A DNA stretch of 64,000 bases from Pseudomonadota bacterium (lineage in GTDB: Bacteria > Desulfobacterota > Binatia > UBA9968): positions 1 through 64,000 of the forward strand of contig JAJPJQ010000021.1 in the NCBI GenBank assembly GCA_021324155.1, written 5' to 3'. A program made the translations under genes and the position numbers. Below are positions 50,743-59,384 of this stretch, piece after piece. Below the pieces are notes generated by a model. That model had not been told where the DNA came from and searched no databases. It was given only the letters and a program-made list of their open reading frames with translations. Within the stretch, counting starts at the first letter, position 1, and the number at the start of each line of letters is the position of its first letter.

Positions 50743-51563
50743 TCGAAGTTACCCGCGTGCCGGCTCGGGAAGACGGCGTCCCCCCATAAAAAATAGCCGA
50801 GCACGACAACGAAGCCGACGATGGTCAGCGTGGCCGCACGCTTGCCGCGCCATCCCGCCGTGATGCGGCCCTGGAGCAGCGCGGCGTAGAGCAGCCACGT
50901 AATCACCGAGGCGATATAGCGCGGGTCCCACGACCAGTACGCGCCCCAATAAAATCCCGCCCACAGACTACCCGTGATGATGCCGAGGGTCATGAGCGGA
51001 AATCCCCAAACGAGGAAAGTATAATTCAGCCGGTCGAGGCGCTCCAGCGACGGCAAAAGTTTGTAGAGCGCAGTCATGCGCTTGGTCTTAAGGCGCGATT
51101 CCTGGACGAGATACATGAGGCTTACGGCGAATGCGAGCGCGAAGACGGCATTGCCGAGGAACGCGAGCGTCACGTGGATATAAAGCCAGGATGTTCTCAG
51201 ACCGGGCGGAAGCTCGCCGCCGCCGGGCCCCACGGCGAGGCCGGCGAGCGCCATGAGAAACGCCAGCGGCGCCACGAAGCAGCCCAGCACGGTCAAGCGA
51301 TATTTTACCTGTACGAGTAGATAAATTCCGACGATGAGCCAGCTGTATACCGACAACGCCTCGTGCAAATCGGTGACGACGGGAAAGCCGTTGCGCGCTA
51401 TCTGCGACGCCAAGCCGGCTGTATGCAGAACAAAGCCCGCGAGCAAGATAAACGGCGCGACGCGCGCGTAAACGTCTTTCAGCAGCACGAGGTAGATAAA
51501 GAACGCGCCCATGGCGAGGAGGTAAAGCAGCGCCGTCCCTTTGAACAACAGGATTTCGGTCAT
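50739..51563 (-). CDS. CcsA/HemX-type cytochrome c assembly membrane protein
   Basis: The 274-residue membrane protein has eight or so helices and the tryptophan-rich haem-handling segment WGAYWSWDPRYIASVITWLLY after GSLWAGFY, plus several histidines in loops (FVLHTAG, LHEALSVYSW), typical of CcsA/ResC and of the shorter HemX proteins encoded before hemA. It is probably involved in haem export or cytochrome c maturation, or in controlling HemA level. Translationally coupled to hemA. Confidence 0.88.
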   Translation of the reverse strand: MTEILLFKGTALLYLLAMGAFFIYLVLLKDVYARVAPFILLAGFVLHTAGLASQIARNGFPVVTDLHEALSVYSWLIVGIYLLVQVKYRLTVLGCFVAPLAFLMALAGLAVGPGGGELPPGLRTSWLYIHVTLAFLGNAVFALAFAVSLMYLVQESRLKTKRMTALYKLLPSLERLDRLNYTFLVWGFPLMTLGIITGSLWAGFYWGAYWSWDPRYIASVITWLLYAALLQGRITAGWRGKRAATLTIVGFVVVLGYFLWGDAVFPSRHAGNFE

Positions 51564-51664
51564 AGATCGCCTTGTGGCGGGTATTTTATACCCGAAAATG
51601 CCGCCGGCTCAAATGCGAGGGAAACGGGTATCGGCTATAACGGAAACGAGCGGAGAAAGGAAAT

Positions 51665-53002
51665 CTAAGTTTTTTTCGGGATTTTGAGCTGCTGCCCGGG
51701 AGCGATTTGGTGCCCCTTGAGCTTGTTCGCCTGCTGAATCGCGTCGACCGTCACGCGGTAATTGCGGGCGATCTTATAGAGCGTCTCGCCCGGCGCCACG
51801 TGGTGCATGACCCATTCGATCGAGCTTTTCGATGCTTCGATGGTACTTTTGGATGCGGCGACAACGGCTGCTTTACCCGCGCTCGCTGTGCGGGCAAGCC
51901 GCTGGTACGCGCTTTCGAGCGCGGAGAGCTTCTCGGTAGGCGCCTTAATGCGATAGCCGGCGGGGATATCCCGCGCCTTGGCGCTGAGCGCCGGGTTCCA
52001 CTGCAAAAATTCCGATTGTGAGATACCCGACGGCTTGAGGAGCGCCGCGAGCGATACGTTGCGCTCAACCGAGAGTTCGTCAAGTGCGAGCGGAAGATGG
52101 TACTGAAGCTCCGGAAAAAACTCTTCACCGCGGCGCGCGACTTCGACGGCGGCGAGAAATTCCGCGTAAAAGCTCTTCGAGGCGAAGCCGAAGGAAGGCG
52201 CCTGGTAGCGTCGGATGATCTCGACGAGATTGTCCGTCCCGAGCTCGTTCATCGCCCGCAGCATTCCTCCGGCTCCGTGATTGTACGCGGTGATCGCCAA
52301 TGGCCAGTTGCCGAGAACGTTATAGTTTTGCTTGAGGAACCGCGCGGCGGCGCGCGTCGAATCGATCGGATCACGGCGCTCATCGAGTATCGGTCCGACG
52401 CGCATGTAATTTTTGCCGGTCGAGGGCATGAACTGCCAGATACCGAGCGCGCCGACGGACGAGCGCGCATTGAGATCGAAGGACGATTCGACCAGCGGCA
52501 GATACGCGATATCTTCCGGCAGTCCTTCCTCGCGAAAGATCTGCCGCATCTGATCGATGTAGCGCCGCGATACGGCGAGGCCCGACGAGAAGCGCTCGCT
52601 GATGCCGCGCTGCGCGCGGACATCGGAACCGGGCTCGCTCTGCGAGATGCTTTCGATCTCCTCTTTGATCGCCTTGCGGCCGACGGGGCTATCCTCGATC
52701 GAAATGACTTTGTAAACTTTGAACGGCTCCTGCCGATCGTGAAAAATTACGTCATTGGCGCCGTAGCGTGTAAAAACCTGCTTCCAAAACTCGACTGCCT
52801 TCTCCAGGCCGGGAAGCACGGGCAACGGGTTCTCGGCCGCCGCCGGCGCAGGCGTCGCAGCCGGCACTGCTGTCGAAGCTGGGGGTGTCACGGTCGGAGT
52901 CGCCATGGGTGTCGGCGCCTGCGCGCGCGCATGGCCCGCATATGCGCATACAAGTCCCGCCAACACGAGACAGAACAGCCCCGTAATCCTCCACGTACGC
53001 AT
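51665..53002 (-). CDS. Exported lytic transglycosylase with LysM (MltD-like)
   Basis: The 445-residue protein has a signal peptide (LFCLVLAGLVCAYAGHARAQ), a Pro/Ala-rich linker, an SLT domain with LPEDIAYLPLVESSFDLNARSS (catalytic Glu in ESSF), GALGIWQFMPSTGKNYM and ITAYNHGAGGM, and a C-terminal LysM repeat (HHVAPGETLYKIARNYRVT). It cleaves peptidoglycan to anhydro-muropeptides at the cell wall. MltD is usually a lipoprotein with two or more LysM; here there is one clear LysM and no lipobox, so it is MltD-like only. It lies 101 bases upstream of ccsA on the same strand. Confidence 0.92.
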   Translation of the reverse strand: MRTWRITGLFCLVLAGLVCAYAGHARAQAPTPMATPTVTPPASTAVPAATPAPAAAENPLPVLPGLEKAVEFWKQVFTRYGANDVIFHDRQEPFKVYKVISIEDSPVGRKAIKEEIESISQSEPGSDVRAQRGISERFSSGLAVSRRYIDQMRQIFREEGLPEDIAYLPLVESSFDLNARSSVGALGIWQFMPSTGKNYMRVGPILDERRDPIDSTRAAARFLKQNYNVLGNWPLAITAYNHGAGGMLRAMNELGTDNLVEIIRRYQAPSFGFASKSFYAEFLAAVEVARRGEEFFPELQYHLPLALDELSVERNVSLAALLKPSGISQSEFLQWNPALSAKARDIPAGYRIKAPTEKLSALESAYQRLARTASAGKAAVVAASKSTIEASKSSIEWVMHHVAPGETLYKIARNYRVTVDAIQQANKLKGHQIAPGQQLKIPKKT

Positions 53003-53031
53003 AAAAATTGACCGATTATACCAAACGGGTT

Positions 53032-54582
53032 ATGTTGCTGTCAAAAACTTTGAAGCTACACGCCGTTATCCCGCTTCTCTGCCTCGCCCTTGGCTTTTCG
53101 GGCTGCGCGCGAAGCGCCGATGACCGCCCTCCCGGGGCTCTCGTCGTCGCGCTCGAAAGCGGCCCTACAAACCTAGATCCGCGCTACGCCACGGACGCGG
53201 ATTCCGAGCGCATTGCCGCGCTTGTCTTCGATTCCCTCGCGCGTCCCGACCGGAGCTTCCGTCCTCAGCCGGAGCTGGCGGCGAGTTGGGATGCTCCCGA
53301 CGAGCGCACATTCATTTTTCACCTTCGCCGGGGGGTCAAGTTTCATAACGGCAAAGATTTGACGGCCGCAGACGTGGCGTACACCTACCGGTCGGCGCTC
53401 GATCCGCGAAACCGCTCACCGAAGCGGGGCATTTTGCGCTTCATCGAAAGCGTCGAGGCCAACGGCGCTTACGACGTCCGCTTTCGCCTCTCCGCGCCGT
53501 TCGCAGCGTTTACGGAAACACTGACGCTCGGCATCGTGCCCCAAGGGACGCCGGTCGACGGCAGCGGGCTCGTCGGCTCGGGGCCATTTTCACTCGAGGA
53601 ATTTCGCCGCGGAGAGCGCATCGTGCTGAAAGCCAATCCCTCTTATTGGAACGGAGCGCCGCGCGTTTCCGGCGTCGTCTTCAAGATCATTCCCGACGCG
53701 ATCGTCCGGGTCCTCGAATTTCGCAAACGCACGGTGGACCTGATCCAAAACTACTTCGAGCCCGACATGCTGCCCTGGCTCGAACACAATAGTCGCGCCG
53801 TCGTCAGCAGCGCGCAGGGAACAAATTTCCAATACCTCGGCATGAACCTCGAGCATCCGATACTAAAGCACCGCGCGGCGCGCGAGGCGATCGCGTGCGC
53901 AATCGACCGCGACGCGATTATCCGCCACATCTTGAAAGACCTCGCCGTTCCTGCGACCGGGCTGCTCGCGCCGCAGCACTGGGCATACGAGTCGTCGGTC
54001 GAGGCAATCCACTTCGATCCAGACCGCGCGAAGCGGTTGCTCGACGAGGCAGGCTTTCCTGATCCCGACGGCGACGGGCCGCTGCCACGCTTCAAGCTGT
54101 CGTTCAAAACCACGAATCTCGATCTTAGAAAGCGCATCGCCGAGGCGCTGAAAGAGCAGCTCGCGCGCGTCGGCATCGAGCTCGAGGTGCGCACCTACGA
54201 ATGGGGCACGTTTTATGCCGACGTGAAGAAGGGCAATTTCCATCTCTACTCGCTCGAATGGATTGGCGTCGTCGACCCGGATATTTATTACGAACTTTTT
54301 CACTCGGCGAGCGTGCCGCCCAATGGCAACAACCGCGGACATTACCGTAATCTCGAGATCGATATGCTGCTGGAGCGCGGCCGGCGGGAAATGAGCATTG
54401 ACAAACGCCGGGTGATTTACGGCGAAGTCCAGCGCATCCTCGCGCGCGACCTGCCCTACGTTCCACTGTGGTGGTGGCGCAACGTCGCGGTCATGCAGCG
54501 GACGCTCCGCGGCTTCGAACTTTACCCCGACGGAAATTTAATTTCGCTGAGACGCATCAGCTTTGCGACGCCCGCCGGATGA
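53032..54582 (+). CDS. Peptide/opine-type ABC substrate-binding lipoprotein (DppA/OppA family)
   Basis: The product of about 516 residues has a lipoprotein signal (PLLCLALGFSGC) and the SBP family 5 pattern: GPTNLDPRYATDADSERIAALVFDSL, the loop FHLRRGVKFHNGKDLTAADV and the C-terminal IYYELFHSASVPPNG. It binds peptides or related oligomers outside the inner membrane. The ATG at 53032 is preferred to an in-frame TTG at 53008. dppB begins on its last four bases. Confidence 0.9.
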   Translation: MLLSKTLKLHAVIPLLCLALGFSGCARSADDRPPGALVVALESGPTNLDPRYATDADSERIAALVFDSLARPDRSFRPQPELAASWDAPDERTFIFHLRRGVKFHNGKDLTAADVAYTYRSALDPRNRSPKRGILRFIESVEANGAYDVRFRLSAPFAAFTETLTLGIVPQGTPVDGSGLVGSGPFSLEEFRRGERIVLKANPSYWNGAPRVSGVVFKIIPDAIVRVLEFRKRTVDLIQNYFEPDMLPWLEHNSRAVVSSAQGTNFQYLGMNLEHPILKHRAAREAIACAIDRDAIIRHILKDLAVPATGLLAPQHWAYESSVEAIHFDPDRAKRLLDEAGFPDPDGDGPLPRFKLSFKTTNLDLRKRIAEALKEQLARVGIELEVRTYEWGTFYADVKKGNFHLYSLEWIGVVDPDIYYELFHSASVPPNGNNRGHYRNLEIDMLLERGRREMSIDKRRVIYGEVQRILARDLPYVPLWWWRNVAVMQRTLRGFELYPDGNLISLRRISFATPAG

Positions 54583-55502
54583 AACGCTTTCTGCTCCATC
54601 GGATCCTGCTTCTTTTACCCACGCTGTTCGGCGCGGTCACACTCGTCTTCATTTTGATCCACGCCGTGCCCGGCGATCCGGTGGAGGCGATGCTCGGCGA
54701 GACGGCCTCGAGCGCCGACAAGGCCGCGCTCGCGCGCGAGCTGGGGCTCGACCAGCCGGTGCTCACGCAATACATCCGATTCCTCGGCGACCTCGCAAAA
54801 GGCGATCTCGGCCGCTCGCTCTACAACCAGGGATCGGTATCCGCATTGATCGCGACACGCATTCCAGCGACTCTGGAGCTGACGCTCGCCGCGATGGCTA
54901 TCGCGCTGTTGATCGCTTTTCCGCTTGGCATTCTCGCGGCGAGGCGGCGCGGCTCCGGCGCCGACCGCTTCGCGCTGCTCTTTTCTTTGTTCGGCCTCGC
55001 GGTGCCGAATTTCTGGCTCGGCCCGCTGTTAATGATCGCCTTCTCGATCCAGCTTGGCTGGCTTCCGGTCTCGGGCCGCGGCGGCGCCGCGCACCTATTA
55101 CTGCCGGCGTTGACGCTCGGGATGGCGATGGCGGCGATTCTCACGCGTATGATCCGCTCCGGTCTTATCGAGACGATGCATGAAGACTACATCCGCACCG
55201 CGCGCGCCAAGGGGCTCGATGAGCGCCGGGTGTGGCTGAAGCACGCGCTCAGAAATTCCCTCATCTCGGTCGTGACGATCGTCGGACTCCAGTTCGGCGC
55301 GCTGCTGGCGGGCTCGATCGTCACCGAGTCGATCTTCAGCTGGCCGGGAATCGGCCGCTTGACGCTGCAGGCGATTCAGACGCGCGACTACCCGCTCGTC
55401 CAGGGCTGCGTTCTGACGATCGCGTTTTCTTATCTCGCAGTAAACCTGGCGACGGATATCATTTATCGCATCATCGATCCGCGTATTACCTATGAAGACT
55501 AG
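54579..55502 (+). CDS. Peptide ABC transporter permease (DppB-like)
   Basis: The 307-residue membrane protein starts with the DppB-type LLLLPTLFGAVTLVFILIHAVPGDP, and has the coupling segment RTARAKGLDERRVWLKHALRNSLI (residues 206-229) and EsIFSWPGIGRL. Its ATG overlaps the binding-protein stop (ATGA), and dppC overlaps its 3' end by 11 bases. Confidence 0.93.
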   Translation: MKRFLLHRILLLLPTLFGAVTLVFILIHAVPGDPVEAMLGETASSADKAALARELGLDQPVLTQYIRFLGDLAKGDLGRSLYNQGSVSALIATRIPATLELTLAAMAIALLIAFPLGILAARRRGSGADRFALLFSLFGLAVPNFWLGPLLMIAFSIQLGWLPVSGRGGAAHLLLPALTLGMAMAAILTRMIRSGLIETMHEDYIRTARAKGLDERRVWLKHALRNSLISVVTIVGLQFGALLAGSIVTESIFSWPGIGRLTLQAIQTRDYPLVQGCVLTIAFSYLAVNLATDIIYRIIDPRITYED

Positions 55503-56298
55503 CCCGGCGCTCGCGCTCGGCGCGCTTTTACTGGCGGCGTTTGTCTGCGCCGCCGCTTTTGCGCCCGCGATCGCGCCGTACACGGCGACACAGCAGAGCC
55601 TCGACAACGATCTCGCCGGCTCGTCGCGCGCTCATTGGCTCGGCACCGACAAGCTCGGGCGAGATGTGCTGAGCCGGGTCGTTTACGGCGCGCGCATATC
55701 GCTCGCCGTGGGCTTCACCACCGTGGCGCTCTCGATCGTCATCGGATTCTGGATCGGCGCGCTCGCGGGATATTTCCGCGGCGGCGTCGATCAGGCGCTC
55801 ATGCGCCTCGTCGACATCCTAATGGCGTTCCCGGGGATTCTGCTCGCGATCGCCTTCACCGCCGTCCTTGGTCCCGGGCTCGATCATGTCGTCGTGGCGC
55901 TCGGCTTGATCGGCTGGACCGGCTATGCGCGTCTCGTGCGCGGCGAGATCCTGTCGTTGCGAGAAAAGGAATTCGTGCACGCCGCGGCGGCACTCGGCGG
56001 CTCGCCGCTGCGGGTGGTCGTCCGCCATTTGCTGCCGAACGTCCTGCCAGCGCTTCTCGTCCAGGCGACGTTTGGTGTGGCGGCCGCGATTATCGCCGAG
56101 GGCAGTCTGAGCTTCTTGGGCCTCGGCGCCGAGCCGCCGACGCCGTCCTGGGGCGCGATGCTGAACGAAGGCCGCCAATTCATTTTGGTCGCGCCCCATC
56201 TTACGGCGTATCCCGGCCTCGCCATCACCATTACCGTTCTGGCGCTCAATCTCGCCGGCGACGGCCTCCGAGATCGGTTGGAGAAACGGGGCAAATAG
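55492..56298 (+). CDS. Peptide ABC transporter permease (DppC-like)
   Basis: The 268-residue permease has the DppC landmarks HWLGTDKLGRDVLSRVVYGARISL, LVRGEILSLREKEFVHAAAALG (coupling helix) and EGSLSFLGLGAEPPTPSWGAML. It completes binding protein plus two permeases, but no ATPase genes (dppD/dppF) follow; the next gene is the UGA-containing GST, 15 bases on. Confidence 0.94.
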   Translation: MKTSPALALGALLLAAFVCAAAFAPAIAPYTATQQSLDNDLAGSSRAHWLGTDKLGRDVLSRVVYGARISLAVGFTTVALSIVIGFWIGALAGYFRGGVDQALMRLVDILMAFPGILLAIAFTAVLGPGLDHVVVALGLIGWTGYARLVRGEILSLREKEFVHAAAALGGSPLRVVVRHLLPNVLPALLVQATFGVAAAIIAEGSLSFLGLGAEPPTPSWGAMLNEGRQFILVAPHLTAYPGLAITITVLALNLAGDGLRDRLEKRGK

Positions 56299-56313
56299 TG
56301 ATAGGACGATTCC

Positions 56314-56874
56314 ATGCTGAAACTTTACTCTTGCCGCACCTGACCCTACGCGCATAGGACGAGGATCGTCCTGGCGGAGAAGAAGCTCGGCTACGATCTC
56401 ATCGAGGTCGATTTGAAAAACAAGCCGAAGGACCTTCTGGAGCTGAATCCCTACGGGAAGGTGCCCGTGCTCGTCGACGACGGCGATCCGGTTTATGAAT
56501 CCAACATCATCAACCAGTATCTCGACGAGAAATTCCCCGAAGTCCGCCTGCTGCCGCAAGAATTAAAGGCACGCGCGCGCGTGCGCATCTGGATGGACTA
56601 CTGCGATACGCGCCTTCACGCGGCGGCGAGCGACGTGATGCACGGCGCGGAACCGGAAAAAGCCAAAGAGCGCCTCAAGAAGCATCTGGCAGTCGTCGAG
56701 CGCCAGCTCGATGGCAACGAATATCTCGACGGTCCCTATTCCCTTGCCGACATCGCGCTCATTCCCTTCTGCGTCCGCCGCGAGCGCTATCAATTCACCC
56801 TCGACGAATTCCCGCGGCTTCTCGGCTGGCTCGATCGCGTCCTCGCGCGTCCCGCCGTCGCGTCCACGCTCTAA
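56314..56874 (+). CDS. Glutathione S-transferase-fold protein with predicted selenocysteine at the active site (UGA read-through)
   Basis: From the ATG at 56314 (AGGA eight bases before it) the frame reads MLKLYSCRT, then TGA (56341-56343, codon 10), then PYAHRTRIVLAEKKLGYDLI and NPYGKVPVLVDDGDPVYES, on to TAA at 56874 (186 residues). Relatives carry Cys in this loop, in the form TCPYAHR/TCPFCxR, where the residue attacks or contacts the thiol; here that position is UGA. The C-terminal helical domain is normal (YSLADIALIPFCVRRE). A gene finder using only standard codons would start after the active site, at a TTG near 56413, losing strand 1 and helix 1. A strong hairpin follows the UGA. Sec insertion is inferred. 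A sequencing error TGC to TGA is the main alternative. Confidence 0.82.
56356..56372 (+). promoter_or_regulatory. Candidate SECIS hairpin of the GST gene
   Basis: AGGACGA, loop GGA, TCGTCCT: a perfect 7-bp stem beginning 12 bases after the UGA. If the top A-U pair opens, the loop is AGGAU, with G in the second and third positions, close to the AGGU-type apical loops of known bacterial SECIS. Distance and size fit the fdhF-type element. Confidence 0.6.
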
Positions 56875-56890
56875 ATCAGTTGGGAGTGAA

Positions 56891-57502
56891 ATGGCCGAAG
56901 TATCGAGAACGGATAGAAGAAAGGCCGACCGCCAGGCGAAAAAGCAGGTCCGGGACAAAGAGCGCCGCAAGCAGCAAGCGGCGTCGATGGCGCAGAAGGC
57001 TATCGTTTTCGCGATCATCGCGCTGCTCGTCGCCGGCGCGGGATTGTGGGGCTACCGACGCTGGAGCCAAGGCTCGCCAGGACAATTCGTCGCCAGCATG
57101 GGCAACCGGCATATCGCGGAGAACGAGGTGGGCCTCACGCGCTACAACAGCGATCCGCCGACTTCGGGGCCGCATCTGCCGCAAGTCGGGAGCTGGGGCA
57201 TCCACAAGGAGCCGTTACTGAAAGAGCTCCAGGTCCACAATCTCGAGGACGGCGGCGTCGTCCTTCAATACAACTGCCAGCCCGCCGATGCGTCCTGTAA
57301 AACCTTGATCGAGCAGCTCTCGGAGGTTTCGCGCAAGTACGACCGCGTCGTGGTCGCGCCTTATCCCGGCATGAGCAATAAGATTTCTTTGACGGCCTGG
57401 CAGCGGATCGACAAGTTCGACGATTACGACGAGCAGCGCATCGTGGGCTTCATCGAATCGTACATCCACATCGACCACCATCCCGCCGGGGGCGAAGGCT
57501 AG
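56891..57502 (+). CDS. DUF3105 family membrane-anchored protein
   Basis: The 203-residue protein starts with a very basic N-terminus (about residues 7-32), a membrane helix (AIVFAIIALLVAGAGLWGY) and the DUF3105 domain: YNSDPPTSGPHLPQVGSWG, VHNLEDGGVVLQYNC and a C-terminal IESYIHIDHHP. DUF3105 has conserved His and Cys that suggest metal binding; the function is unknown. It begins 16 bases after the UGA-containing GST and likely belongs to the same transcript. Confidence 0.88.
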   Translation: MAEVSRTDRRKADRQAKKQVRDKERRKQQAASMAQKAIVFAIIALLVAGAGLWGYRRWSQGSPGQFVASMGNRHIAENEVGLTRYNSDPPTSGPHLPQVGSWGIHKEPLLKELQVHNLEDGGVVLQYNCQPADASCKTLIEQLSEVSRKYDRVVVAPYPGMSNKISLTAWQRIDKFDDYDEQRIVGFIESYIHIDHHPAGGEG

Positions 57503-57506
57503 GCCT

Positions 57507-58969
57507 TTACTCTGCGGCTCCCTGAGGGCGATCACTCCGGCGGGGCGACTTGGCGGTTTCGGACCGACTCGGCTGTCTTCCCACCGCCGTGACCACCAAC
57601 GCAAGCAGGCCGAAGCCGGCGACAATCAGCCACGTATGGCGGAACGCGGACAGATACGCCGCGCGCGCGCGGGACCACTCCTGATAATTCGCCGCCGCGG
57701 CAACCCCACTGCGTTCGAGCAAGCGGGCGAACAGCGTACTGCCGAGCGATACCCCGACGGCGTTCGCAATGTTGGCTGTCGTCACCGTCATGCCGCCGAC
57801 GGCCCCAAAGCGATCGGGCGTCACCGAGCCGAACAGCGCGCTTAGGTTCGGCGAGGCGAACAGCGCCCAGCCGATCCCCATGATCATCAGCGGCACGATT
57901 ACTGCCGCTCGTCCCGAGCCGAGGCCGACCTGAGCCATCGCGAAAACTCCGACGGTGGTGCCGGCGCAACCGAGAACGCAAAGGAGCCACGGTCCGAAGC
58001 GGTCGGATAGCGAACCACCGACCGGGGCGAGGAAGACAATCACCACCGAGTAGAAGATTAGCGTGAGTCCCATCTGGGTCGGCGAAAGTCCCATCAGCCC
58101 TTGCAAGTAAAACGGCAACAAAAAGAACGTCGCCGTTGCGCGAGCGACACGAGGGCCAAAGCCGCGATCCCGGCCGCGAAAACCCTTTGCCCGAAGAGTC
58201 CGACGTCGAGCAGCGGCTCGTCCGTGCGTCGCTCGATGTACACGAACAGCACCGATAGCGCCGCCGCGAGCAGAAGCATTCCCGCGGCTAAGCCGTCGAA
58301 TCCGTGATGCGCCTCGCGGTTGACCGTCAGCAACAGTAGCGAGACCGCGGCGAGCAGCGTCGCTGCGCCGGGAAGGTCGACCCGGTAGCCGCCTTTGGCC
58401 GAAACCGTTTCCGGAATAACTCGCGCCGACATGATGATGCCGACCAGGATGACCGGCAGATTGACGAAGAAGACCCAGCGCCATCCCAACGTATCGATCA
58501 GGAAGCCGGCGAGCGAAGGGCCAACAATGTACCCTAGGTGAAACGCAGTCGACGTGATGCCGAGCGCCCGGCCGCGAATATGGGCGGGGAAGACGGCCGT
58601 CACGATCGCCCGGCCGTTGGCGAGAATCATGGCACCGCCGATTCCCTCCAGAATTTGGAACAGGACCATCGACGCGACACCCGTGGCCAACCCGCAGAGC
58701 AGCGAGCCGACGAAAAAGATCATGAAGCCGAGGTTATAGATTTTTTTACGTCCGGCGACGTCGCCGAGCCGGCCGAGGCTCAGGACAAGTCCGATGAGGG
58801 TGAGCTGGTATGCGATCGGGACCCACTGGATCACCGCCATTGTTGCGCCGAACTCAGTCGAGAGCGTCGGCAACGCGACGTTCAAAGAGCGCGCGTCGAT
58901 GGCGCCCATAAACTGCGCCACGCACACGTTGATCAGAACCAGACGGCGGGCGGACGCCGTCAGCTCCAT
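57507..58969 (-). pseudogene. EmrB/QacA-type MFS efflux pump with a single-base frameshift
   Basis: The N-terminal part (58094-58969) encodes helices 1 to about 9 of a 14-helix DHA2 transporter: NVCVAQFMGAIDARSLNVALP, LGRLGDVAGRKKIYN, GIGGAMILANGRAIV and LGWRWVFFVNLPV. It reads ALALVSLAQ and then goes out of frame at about 58135-58145. The second part (57507 to about 58140), one base off, continues seamlessly with ATATFFLLPFYLQGLMGLSP to AVGRQPSRSE. The C-terminal half remains intact and well conserved, so it is a recent mutation or an assembly error. Start: ATG at 58969 or GTG at 58987. Confidence 0.8.
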
Positions 58970-59006
58970 CTCAGATCCCGTTGTCACGTAAGGCGAAAAA
59001 GCGCGG

Positions 59007-59357
59007 CTAATCTTTCGTGTAGCGCACCTCGAACGTGGTGCAGCCGTTCGGCGATTTCCACGGTCCGTGCGGCATTCCGGGGGGGCGACACGCGTATTGG
59101 CCCGCCGTGAATTCCCGGTTCAGGCGCAGATCGACGATGCTGCCATCGACGATGTAGACTTCCTCCCAAAAGTCGTGCGTGAGCACGCCATTGGGCGTCG
59201 TATCGCAGCCGGGGTCGAAGCGGAGAATCCGCGAATAATTTCCCGTGGTCGGATCACCTGTGAGGATGCGCTCGTGTAACCCGGCGCATTTGCTTCCCGG
59301 GACGTCGCGCCACGGCTTCGAGTGAGTATCGAAAAACTCCAACTCTTCCTTGCTCAT
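59007..59357 (-). CDS. Cupin-fold protein (ChrR/acetylacetone-cleaving-like)
   Basis: The 116-residue small cupin has two motif regions: LTHDFWEEVYIVDGSIVDLR (residues 60-79), matching G(X)5HXH(X)3-4E-type motif 1 with one His replaced, and AGQYACRPPGMPHGPW, motif 2 with its His. It likely binds a metal. The ATG at 59357 is preferred since AGGAG lies 8 bases upstream. Same strand as the DUF2848 gene, 27 bases downstream of it. Confidence 0.82.
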   Translation of the reverse strand: MSKEELEFFDTHSKPWRDVPGSKCAGLHERILTGDPTTGNYSRILRFDPGCDTTPNGVLTHDFWEEVYIVDGSIVDLRLNREFTAGQYACRPPGMPHGPWKSPNGCTTFEVRYTKD

Positions 59358-59384
59358 CAGGTCCACTCCTAAGATAATTGTTGA

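Noticed and set aside
56413-56874. A shorter GST starting after the UGA at a TTG
   Set aside because: It would drop the first strand, helix and active-site loop, while the upstream ATG, ribosome site and conserved codons on both sides of the UGA support the longer frame.
57507-58969. Treating the MFS pump as a further UGA recoding case
   Set aside because: The halves are in different frames, so it is an indel, not a recoded stop.
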